This document shows, in pieces, positions 54,911 through 64,000 of a DNA stretch of 64,000 nt; within the stretch, counting starts at the first letter, position 1, and the number at the start of each line of letters is the position of its first letter. Origin of the DNA: Rattus norvegicus (Eukaryota > Chordata > Mammalia > Rodentia > Muridae); contig NC_086024.1 in assembly GCF_036323735.1 (NCBI RefSeq), forward strand, positions 59,458,424-59,522,423, written 5' to 3'. Made by a program: the position numbers and the translations under genes. Under the pieces are notes generated by a model that saw nothing but the letters and a program-made list of their open reading frames with translations, had not been told where the DNA came from and made no database searches.

Positions 54911-57235
54911 TCAAAAAATCAAGTGACCATAGGAGTGTGGGTTCATTTCTGGGTCTTCAATTCTATTCCATTGGTCTATCTGTCTGTCTCTGTACCAATA
55001 CCATGCAGTTTTTATCACTATTGCTCTGTAATACTGCTTGAGTTCAGGGATAGTGATTCCCCCTGAAGTCCTTTTATTGTTGAGGATACCTTTAGCTATC
55101 CTGGGTTTTTTGTTATTCCAGATGAATTTGCAAATTGTTCTGTCTAACTCTTTGAAGAATTGGATTGGTATTTTGATGGGGATTGCATTGAATCTGTAGA
55201 TTGCTTTTGGTAAAATGGCCATTTTTACTATATTAATCCTGCCAATCCATGAGCATGGGAGATCTTTCCATCCTCTGAGGTCTTCTTCAATTTCTTTCCT
55301 CAGTGTCTTGAAGTTCTTATTGTACAGATCTTTTACTTGCTTGGTTAAAGTCACACCGAGGTACTTTATATTATTTGGGTCTATTATGAAGGGTGTCGTT
55401 TCCCTAATTTCTTTCTCGGCTTGTTTCTCTTTTGTATAGAGGAAGGCAACTGATTTATTTGAGTTAATTTTATACCCAGCCACTTTGCTGAAGTTGTTTA
55501 TCAGCTTTAGTAGTTCTCTGGTGGAACTTTTGGGATCACTTAAATATACTATCATGTCATCTGCAAATAGTGATATTTTGACCTCTTCTTTTCCGATCTG
55601 TATCCCTTTGATCTCCTTTTGTTGTCTGATTGCTCGGGCTAGAACTTCAAGAACTATATTGAATAAGTAGGGAGAGAGTGGGCAGCCTTGTCTAGTCCCT
55701 GATTTTAGTGGGATTGCTTCAAGTTTCTCTCCATTTAGTTTAATGTTAGCAACTGGTTTGCTGTATATGGCTTTTACTATGTTTAGGTATGGGCCTTGAA
55801 TTCCTATTCTTTCCAGGACTTTTATCATGAAGGGGTGTTGAATTTTGTCAAATGCTTTCTCAGCATCTAATGAAATGATCATGTGGTTCTGTTCTTTCAG
55901 TTTGTTTATATGATGGATCACGTTGATGGTTTTCCATATATTAAACCATCCCTGCATGCCTGGGATGAAGCCTACTTGATCATGGTGGATGATTGTTTTG
56001 ATGTGCTCTTGAATTCGGTTTGCCAGAATTTTATTGAGTATTTTTGCGTCGATATTCATAAGGGAAATTGGTCTGAAGTTCTCTTTCTTTGTTGTGTCTT
56101 TGTGTGGTTTAGGTATAAGAGTAATTGTGGCTTCGTAGAAGGAATTCGGTAGGGCTCCATCTGTTTCAATTTTGTGGAATAGTTTGGATAATATTGGTAT
56201 GAGGTCTTCTATGAAGGTTTGATTGAATTCTGCACTAAACCTGTCTGGACCTGGGCTCTTTTTGGTTGGGAGACCTTTAATGACTGCTTCTATTTCCTTC
56301 GGAGTTATGGGGTTGTTTAACTGGTTTATCTGTTCCTGATTTAACTTCGATACCTGGTATCTGTCTAGGAAATTGTCCATTTCCTGAAGATTTTCAAGTT
56401 TTGTTGAATATAGGTTTTTATAGTAAGATCTGATGATTTTTTGAATTTCCTCTGAATCTGTAGTTATGTCTTCCTTTTCATTTCTGATTTTGTTAATTTG
56501 GACGCACTCTCTGGGTCCTCTCGTTAGTCTGGCTAAGGGTTTATCTATCTTGTTGATTTTCTCAAAGAACCAACTTTTGGTTCTGTTGATTCTTTCTATG
56601 GTCCTTTTTGTTTCTACTTGGTTGATTTCAGCTCTGAGTTTGATTATTTCCTGCCTTCTACTCCTCCTGGGTGTATTTGCTTCTTTTTGTTCTAGAGCTT
56701 TTAGGTGTGCTGTCAAGCTGCTGACATATGCTCTTTCCTGTTTCTTTCTGCAGGCACTCAGCGCTATGAGTTTTCCTCTTAGCACAGCTTTCATTGTGTC
56801 CCATAAGTTTGGGTATGTTGTACCTTCATTTTCATTAAATTCTAAAAAGTTTTTAATTTCTTTCTTTATTTCTTCCTTGACCAGGTTATCATTGAGTAGA
56901 GCATTGTTCAATTTCCACGTATATGTGGGCATTCTTCCCTTATTGTTATTGAAGACCAGTTTTAGGCCGTGGTGGTCTGATAGCACGCATGGGATTATTT
57001 CTATCTTTCTGTACCTGTTGAGGCCCGTTTTTTGACCAATTATATGGTCAATTTTGGAGAAAGTACCATGAGGAGCTGAGAAGAAGGTATATCCTTTTGC
57101 TTTAGGATAGAATGTTCTATAAATATCCGTTAAGTCCATTTGGCTCATGACTTCTCTTAGTCTGTCTACATCTCTATTTAATTTCTGTTTCCATGATCTG
57201 TCCATTGATGAGAGTGGGGTGTTGAAATCTCCCAC
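54911..57235 (-). pseudogene. L1 copy C ORF2 (endonuclease C-part and reverse transcriptase)
   Basis: 774 codons from MGDFN, with SDHH, SLDAEKAFD, SGTRQGCPLSP and the catalytic FADD in the same positions as copy A. It ends prematurely after YGHLIF because of a one-base gain in a homopolymer. Upstream, another one-base loss in an A-run (plus strand near 57351-57354) breaks the frame between the deletion junction and MGDFN. The first ~85 residues of the endonuclease are deleted. Some sites are altered (PGPDR, AEFNQ). Confidence 0.95.
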
Positions 57236-57594
57236 TATTATTGTGTGAGGTGCAATGTGTGTTTTGAGCTTTAGTAAGGTTTCTTTTACGTATGTAGGTG
57301 CCCTTGTATTTGGGGCATAGATATTTAGGATTGAGACTTCATCTTGGTGGATTTTCCTTTGATGAATATGAAATGTCTTTCCTTATCTTTTTTGATGACT
57401 TTTAGTTGAAAATTGATTTTACTTGATATTAGAATGGCTACTCCAGCTTGCTTCTTCCATCTCTTGTATTCTGTTGGTGAAGCTTGTATCTACAGCTCCT
57501 TGTCTCTTCTTTTGGTTTTCTATATCCAGGGTTGTTTCCATGTGTTCTTTCTTGATTGCTTCTATTTCCATTTTTAATTCCTTCAACTGTTTGA

Positions 57595-57797
57595 TTGTGT
57601 TTTCCTGGAATTCTTTCAGGGATTTTTGTGTCTCCTCTCTATGGGCTTCTTCTTGTTTATTTATGTTTTCCTGGAATTCTTTCAGGGATTTTTGTGTCTC
57701 CCCTCTATGGGCTTCTACTTGTTTATTTATGTTTTCCTGGAGTTCTTTCAGTCATTTTTGCGATTCCTCTCTGTAGGCTTCTACTTGTTCTCTAAGA
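57595..57797 (-). repeat. 66-bp tandem repeats in L1 copy C ORF1
   Basis: TTTTCCTGGA at 57600, 57666 and 57732. Same unit and number as copy A. Confidence 0.95.
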
Positions 57798-57979
57798 GAG
57801 TTCTTCACGTCTTTCTTGAAGTCCTCCAGCATCATGATCAAATATGATTTTGAAACTATATCTTGCTTTTCTGGTGTGTTTGGATATTCCATGTTTGTTT
57901 TGATGGGAGAATTGGGCTCCGATGGTGCCATGTAGTCTTGGTTTCTGTTGCTTGGGTTCCTGCGCTTGCCTCTTGCCAT
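57752..57979 (-). pseudogene. L1 copy C ORF1, N-terminus with nonsense codon
   Basis: Starts MARGKRRNPSNRNQDYM and is open for 75 codons. The Cys codon after REESQK has become TGA (TCA on the plus strand near 57752). The frame continues in sequence through three 66-bp coiled-coil units to the junction at 57453/57454 shared with copy A. Confidence 0.94.
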
Positions 57980-58697
57980 CAGATTATCTCTAGTGTTACT
58001 TTGTTCTGCTATTTCTGACAGTGGCTAGACTGTCCTATAAGCCTGTGTGTCGGGAGTGTTGTAGACCTGTTTTCCTCTCTTTCAGTCAGTTATGGGGACA
58101 GAGTGTTCTTCTTTCGGGCGTGTAGTTTTTCCTCTCTACAGGTCTTCAGCTGTTCCTGTGGGCCTGTGTCTTGAGTTCACCAGGCAGCTTTCTTGCAGCA
58201 GAAAAGTTGGTCTTACCTGTGGTCCTGAGGCTCAAGTTCGCTCGTGGTGTGCTGCCCACGGGCTCTTTGCAGTGGCAGCAACCAGGAAGACCTGTGCCTC
58301 CCCTTCCGGGAGCTTCAGTGCACCAGGGTTCCAGATGGTCTTTGGCTTTTTCCTCTGGCGTCCGAGATGTGTGTGCAGAGAGCAGTCTCTTCTGGTTTCC
58401 CAGGCTTGTCTGCCTCTCTGAAGGTTTAGCTCTCCCTCCCACGGGATTTGGGTGCAGAGAACTGTTTATCCGGTCTGTTTCCTTCAGGTTCTGGCGGTGT
58501 CTCTGGCAGGGGTCCTGCTGCTCCTGGGCCCTCCCCCACGGGAGCCCAGAGGCCTTATACAGTTTCCTCTTGTGCCAGGGATGTGGGCAGGGGTGAGCAG
58601 TGTTGGTGGTCTCTTCCGCTCTGCAGCCTCAGGAGTGCCCACCTGACCAGGCGGTTGGGTCTCTCTCTCTCACGGGGTCTGGGAGCAGAGAGCTGCT
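57980..58697 (-). promoter_or_regulatory. L1 copy C 5' UTR / internal promoter
   Basis: GC-rich leader homologous to copies A and B, ending GGGAGCAGAGAGCTGCT beside the TSD. The opposite strand has frames open for 98-141 codons. Confidence 0.85.
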
Positions 58698-58710
58698 ACA
58701 TTCTTGTCTT
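58698..58710 (+). repeat. Target-site duplication of L1 copy C, right copy
   Basis: Matches 53105-53117. Confidence 0.95.
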
Positions 58711-59312
58711 CTAAGCACTGATGAGCAGCCCCTTGAAATCTCCACACTGTAGCCTTTCCAGTCCAAAGTTCCAAAGTTTTTCCCACAATCCTCAACAAAC
58801 AAAAACAAAACAATGCAAAACAACAACAGCAACAAAAACCTCGCATGATCATGCCAGGCACATCAGTACCCCATTTTTGGTATCAACCTGTCTTAGTTCC
58901 AGCTTGTATTGGTATGGTGGACACCAGGACCAAAGCAACTTGGGAGGAAATGGTTTATTTGGCTCGCACTCCCGTATCATTGTTCATCCTTGAAGAAAGT
59001 GAGAACAGAAACTCAAACAGGGCAGGAACTGTATGGAGGCAGGACTAGATAAAGAATGCACTGAATGAGTGCTATTGACTGGCTTGCTCCTAATGGCTCA
59101 CTAATCCTGCTTTTCTATAGAACCCCAAACCACCAACCCAAGGGTGGCCAACCATAATGGATAGTCACACCTCTTATTAATCGAGAATTGAGAAAATGTC
59201 CGGCAGTCTTGACTACAACACAGTCTTATGGAGGCATGTTCTTAATTATTGTTCCAGCCACAGAGATGACTTTCACTTGTGTCATGTTTACATAAAACTA
59301 TCCAGCATACAT
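58711..59312. mobile_element. Rodent MER-like repeat (RMER1-like), right piece
   Basis: 'GAAATCTCCACACTGTAGCCTTTCCAG', 'ATCAGTACCCCATTTTTGGTATCAACCTGTCTTAGTT', 'GGACACCAGGACCAAAGCAACTTGGGAGGAAATGG', 'CTTATGGAGGCATGTTCTTAATT' and 'GTTTACATAAAACTATCCAGCA' continue the repeat at 52330-53104. An A/CAA-rich stretch lies at 58795-58838. Confidence 0.6.
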
Positions 59313-59996
59313 TGCCATTTTTATTTTTACTGATCTCAGTTACTTCACTCAGGATGATATTTTTTTCCTGTAGTTCCATTAGGTACCTGTGGATTTCATG
59401 ATTTCAGTATCTGAACATCTGAGTCAGTTCCATTGTGTAAATGTACCCTGTGTTATTTATCTAGTCTTCTGTTGAGGGAAGCCTAGGTTGTTCCCAATTT
59501 CTGGCTCTTATGAATAGAGCAGCAATGAACATTTTGAGTAAGTGTCTCTGTGGGAGGATGAAGAAGTAACTTTTGGGTATATGTCAAATAGTTATAGCAA
59601 GGTATATCTACCTTTTGGAATGTTAATTCCCATCTTCCCCAGAAACCATCATAATCATTTCCATCGTAGTTGTAGAAGTTGACACTGCAACAGCAATGGA
59701 TAAATATCCCCGTGCTCCACAGCATCACTAGCACAAGCTGTTTCTTGATTTTAGTCATTTTCAAGTATGAAGGTGAATTTCCAAGGTGGTTTTGATGACC
59801 CTGATGACTAAGAATGTTGAACATTTGTATACATGTTCCTTGAGCATTCAATTTCTTGTTTTTTGAAAAATTTCTGTTTAGATCTGTACACTCTTATTGT
59901 GTTATTTAATTTCTTGATATCTAGATTTTTCAGTTCTTTATTTACACATGGACATTAGACCTCTAGCCCATGTGTAGTTCGTAGAAATTTTTCCCC
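59313..59996 (-). mobile_element. Old L1 ORF2 C-terminal region, antisense
   Basis: Antisense ORF2 landmarks in order: 'CACTCAGGATGATAT', 'TCCATTGTGTAAATGTACC', 'GAGCAGCAATGAACATTTTG', 'CTTTTGGGTATATG', 'GATTTTAGTCATTTTCA', 'GATGACTAAGAATGTTGAACATTTG' and 'GGACATTAGACCTCTAGCCC'. No 3' UTR, many stops. Confidence 0.85.
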
Positions 59997-61354
59997 AAAA
60001 CACACACGCACAAACACAGAATTTCAAATAAGTAAATACTTGAAAATAAATAAGTAAAATAATAAAATATTTTATCCTAGCTTCACTTTATTCTTTTGTT
60101 CTATTCCTGGAATATACAGAACACATTTCTTATCTGAATAAATTTTCATCATGATCCTCGGATTCATATACTACTAAGTTATTTCCTTGTCTGTGAGCTT
60201 TGTGAGGGCTTTTTCAGCCCTTTCTTCCTCAGGTCAAACTACAAGTTTGGAGGAAGCTGGGGCTGAGGATTTTCCATCTGTAAGATCTTTCGGTTTCTGA
60301 GAAAAACTTAAAGAATTTGCGCACGGGTGGAACAGGTCCCCTTGAGGATGGATCTTTGTTAGGAAACACTAGGGTTCCGGCATGTTTAAAAGCTTTGCTT
60401 TTCCTCTCCACCTGGCAAAAGCATGGCAGGATTTCCTGTGCCTTTCATTCTGAGAACGTGGTAGGCTCCAGAAGGCAGAGCTCTGGAACCTCCTGAATGC
60501 ACTGTTGCAGGCACCCAAGGACGTGTGATCTGGAAACCAGTGCCAATTGGGAGCAGAATTGGAGAAACTAATTGCCACACCAACAGCATGGTGCCGGGAA
60601 AGAAACAATCTCTAACAAGAAGCCCACATCTGAATGTTCTCCTGCCTTTGTCTCATCTATTGTATAAGTTATAATCCTACTATGGGCAGGATAGAGATGG
60701 TTTGATAATTTCTCTCTCCCTTATTTTGGTCAATGCTGTGAACAAATTCATTTTTCACATGAATGTATAGATACATTTATACATATGTAAATACAATGCA
60801 TATTTATATGACATACATATATATCATGTATATCATATATGATATTTATGATTTTATATATGTGTTATATATATATATGTATATATATATATACACACAC
60901 ACACGCACACACACACACTGTTTTCTCTTTCTGAAGTAGTCATTATCAAGAGCCACGGTGGAAAGTCTAGTAACAATATGAGAGCCTTTTAAAGGATGGA
61001 GGCCACCAATTTTAATCTCTGAAGATAGTCCATGGATAAGTCTTTAAGTAAGGCTACAAATTAGTCTGTTGAGCTTTTTGTATTTCTTGTAAATCGTGCC
61101 AAACGTGTCCCCACACCGTCTGTTCTCAAGGCAATAGTTTAGGCAGCCATGACCTCAGTTCTATGGTAGTGGTGGTGAGGCTGATTTTAATTGCAATCCT
61201 TTTATTGTTGTTGTTGTTAATATGATGATATGATTTCATTTTTAAAAAATATTTTTAACATATCACATTAGAGTTTAAGATTTTTTTTACTTGAAAATAA
61301 AGGACTTTAGCATAATCACACCATTAATTTCAAAAAGCAGTGGAAGAAAACTCA
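59997..61354. other. Unrecognised sequence with AT/AC-rich tract
   Basis: A GC-balanced stretch at 60200-60660 has overlapping antisense frames without domains. A palindromic TATATG-rich region at 60760-60895 merges into an AC repeat (60892-60919). Confidence 0.35.
60860..60919. repeat. (AT)n/(AC)n simple repeat
   Basis: TATATATATATGTATATATATATATACACACACACACGCACAC; alternating, cruciform-prone. Confidence 0.93.
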
Positions 61355-61990
61355 CCAGTTGATCTTTCTATTTTTATTGGTTATTTTGTTTATTTGCATT
61401 TCAAATGTTATTCCTCTTCCCGGTTTCCCCTCCACAGCCCTCCCAATCTCATCCCCCTTTCCTTTGCTCCTATGAGGATACTCCCCTCCCCACCCACCCA
61501 CCCACTCCTGCCTCACCATTCTAGCATTCCCCTGCACTGGGCTATTGGGCCTTCACAGAACCAAGGTCCTCTCCTCCCATTAATGTGCAACAAGGAAATC
61601 TTCTGTTACATATGTGCCTCGAGCCATGGGTCCCCCCTTATGTGTGTACTCTTTGTTAGTGGTTTAGTCCTTGGGAGCTCTGGGTGGTCTGGTTGGTTGA
61701 TATTATTGTTCTTTCTTTGGGGTTTCAAGCCCCTTCAGCTCCTTTAATCCTTCCCCTAACTCCTCCATTGGCACCCCCCCGACACACACACACCAGTGCT
61801 CACCTCACTCTGATAGCTGGCTGCAAGCATCCACATCAGTATTGGTCAGGCTCTGGGAGAGTCTCTCAGAAGACAGCTATATTAGGCTCCTGTCAGCAAG
61901 CACTACCTGGCATCAGCAATAGTGTCTGGGTTTGGTGCCTGCAGGGCCTTTCTAACATTACCTTCCTAGAGCTAACCATGGTGTTACACT
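61355..61990 (-). mobile_element. Older rodent L1 3' UTR, antisense
   Basis: 'GTTTATTTGCATTTCAAATGTTATTCC', 'CCCGGTTTCCCCTCC', 'GGGGTTTCAAGCCCCTTCAGCTCCTTTAATCC', 'GGTCAGGCTCTGGGAGAGTCTCTCAGAAGACAGCTATATTAGG' and 'GTGTCTGGGTTTGGTGCCTGCA' give a typical antisense L1 3' UTR, 5'-truncated. The 135-aa plus frame is incidental. Confidence 0.85.
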
Positions 61991-64000
61991 TTACCTGAGA
62001 ACTGTGCTCTTCACAAAGCCAGTAATCCATAGCCACTTATTACTTAGAATTCACCCACTGCTGGGTCTTTAGAAGTTTCTCAGTGTAAAGAGAAAGTCTT
62101 TTCTATCCGACTGCAATTGCACTCACTAGCGGCTACTCCTTCCGATGTTCCTAAACTTTGTAGGTAAACTCTCTACTGATGTAGGACAAACCAATTTAGA
62201 GAAAAACTCAGAAGCTCCAGTCTTTAGCTCAAAAATGACCAGCTGAAATACTTTCTTCATGACACTGACTATACAAAATGTGTTTTTAACTGCTTGAATG
62301 ACACAAACCCTTATCTACAAAATGAATCCTAACTGTATGATCCTCTTACTGATAAGTTGTTTAACATATTCATTTACAGCTAAAGCGAAATCTGCCTTCC
62401 CCAAACTCTAAAATATTCAGTCCCAGTGTATGCTTCTCTTGCAATATATGAATAAAGTTAAGCCCGTTGCTCGCTGTATTTTTGTCTCCTAGAATATTTC
62501 TTTTTATTCCATCCAGTTTCTCTGCATAGTTTAAAGCCTTTATCATTTGACTCTATTGTGAGCTTCCAATAGTAAATGCTCCCTAGAAAACTAATAGTTT
62601 CAAGGCATAATAAAAGCATTAGGATCTGGTAAAGGAATCTATTTTTACATTACTATTTTGAATTTTTATACTAATAAATGCATTGCCAATATTTTGACAT
62701 TTTTAGAGTTACTCATAATCTTGTTATGTTATACCACCCATACTCTGTTATGAAGGTAGCTCAGAATCTGAAGTAAATACAAATGGAAGTTAAATATCCT
62801 GACTCTATCCAGCCATTCCTTCAGGGTGCCTGTAAGTGATTCTTTGTGCAATGCTATGTTTGAGAACCACATCTTTGATAGTCAAGTTCAATTACATCCC
62901 ATCCTTGGCACTATACACTCATGTATAACAGGATGTTAAAAATGGGAAGCTTTCTTTTCACTTCTGGCAGAGGCCCCAAATTCCAAAAAGAAAACAATAG
63001 CTTCCACATTCCACACTGAGGTAATAAACTGCCTTTATAAGACGAGCAAAGGAAATAGTAGGAAACAAAAATGAAAACATGTTTTTCAAGCTCCAGTTTT
63101 TAAAAAAAAAATCTTAACAGCAAAAAGTTTGAGGATAAAAGAAGTTTAAAAAATCTTTTTAAAAAGTACATTCCCCCTGTGATCATAGATTCTCCTTTCC
63201 TCCAGAGGGGAGAGGCAGTAAACAGAAGTTACTTAACTATGAACTAATGCTAAGCGTAGTATGACAGAGAAGACAGAAAGAAACAGACAGAGAAAAGAGA
63301 AGGAAAGAGACCAGAGAGAGGGGGGGGGGGATATTTTCTTTCACCTAAAAAAATAATATGCCATATCAGAAAGAGGTAGCTAGAAATATACTTAAATGCG
63401 ACAGAGGTGTGATATTGCCACAAGAAACAGATTTTCAGAAGTCTGGAGATGAGGGAAATACTTAGGGTTGCCAGAAGAGAAAGAAAAACAAGTAAATGCA
63501 TTGTCCTCGAAATGAAAAGTGGCCAATAACTGTTCTGGATAGAAAGACAAATTTACCATTTGGTATTGTATGTTTGCAGAGTTAATACACTCGCTACTAT
63601 TTGTTCTCTCTAGCTCCCCTCCCCCATGTATAGAGAGACACATAGATGAGAGGTGCATTGGATACTTTAAATCCTCTGCGTTAGTCACACCATATAGAAG
63701 TCATGAGACAGTCAACATAGATATTGAAATTAAGCCCAGGGGAGCAGATAGAGAAAGTGTGTGCTGTAATTCAAAGGATTTGGGGATAATTGAGATTGAA
63801 GGGGGTTACAGATAGTATTTAAGATGTGATACTTAAGCTGTGCATCATTCAAGTTGGGGTAAAAAAACAATAATCTGTAATTACAGATATTTTGTCATAT
63901 TTTAACTATTTCTCCTATTTTATATTATAATTACATCATTTCTAAATTTTCTTCTTTCTCTACAAAATCCTCTCATATACCCTTTCTTGCCATTTTTTTA
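61991..64000. other. Unrecognised AT-rich sequence
   Basis: A G-run at 63320-63331 follows a GAGA-rich stretch. Small overlapping frames at 63250-63815 carry no domain. No gene supported. Confidence 0.35.

Larger units (their letters stand above)
53118..58697 (-). mobile_element. Young rat LINE-1 copy C, 5'-complete but internally deleted
   Basis: Antisense L1_Rn-type element with a 13-bp TSD, inserted in a rodent MER-like repeat. Minus-strand order: 5' UTR (58697-57980), ORF1 N-terminus, the same ORF1/ORF2 deletion junction as copy A (57453/57454), ORF2 to 53840, 3' UTR with a C-rich tract (53197-53270), the standard terminal motif and poly(A). Several frameshifts and a nonsense codon. It has the normal 3' end, unlike copy A. 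Confidence 0.97.

Noticed and set aside
60369..60608. 79-aa frame in GC-balanced DNA
   Set aside because: Another frame overlaps it on the same strand, there are no splice or start signals, and no domain is recognised.

Overview
This window looks like rodent, almost certainly rat (Rattus), nuclear DNA. Two SINEs are classic ID elements, which are tRNA-Ala/BC1-derived and abundant in rat. The youngest LINE-1s have the rat-type 5' UTR and an ORF1 with a 66-bp repeat block. Older Lx-type L1 3' UTRs, B1, B3, B4-like SINEs and mammalian-wide MIR relics fill much of the rest. I see no convincing host protein-coding gene. The long reading frames are L1 ORF1/ORF2 remnants or their antisense shadows. 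The setting is an AT-rich, L1-dense intergenic or deep intronic region.

Layout. 1-7.6 kb: the 3' end of an Lx-type L1, an old L1 fragment, MIR and B4-like relics, and one exon-like segment (6831-7014). 7.57-13.7 kb: a U6 snRNA pseudogene, then an old L1 3' end split by a young antisense L1 (copy A, 7792-13417, 16-bp target-site duplication). 13.7-30.1 kb: mostly unrecognised sequence with L1 3' UTR pieces, an ID element nested in one of them, hAT-like rodent repeats, B3, B1, microsatellites and a small CpG-rich patch near 28.9 kb. 30.17-34.54 kb: young antisense L1 copy B (16-bp TSD). 36.53-38.07 kb: an older sense L1 with an 18-bp TSD. 38-53 kb: a mosaic of Lx 3' UTRs, B1, MIR, B3, an ID element, a 0.2-kb young L1 stub and several microsatellites. 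53.12-58.70 kb: young antisense L1 copy C (13-bp TSD), inserted into a rodent MER-like repeat. 59.3-64 kb: two more L1 fragments and unrecognised sequence.

Main biology. Three young L1s (A, B, C) reach the 5' UTR, but each has lost the ORF1 C-terminus and ORF2 N-terminus through an internal deletion. A and C share the same deletion junction although their TSDs differ, so a deleted L1 lineage appears to have been copied in trans. All three also carry the same 1-nt frameshift late in ORF2. Copy A has an extra A-rich-bounded segment at its 3' end that looks like a 3' transduction.

Limits: no database search was possible. Repeat family names come from recognition of consensus features. Boundaries of old repeats are good to tens of bases; TSD-defined boundaries are good to a few bases.
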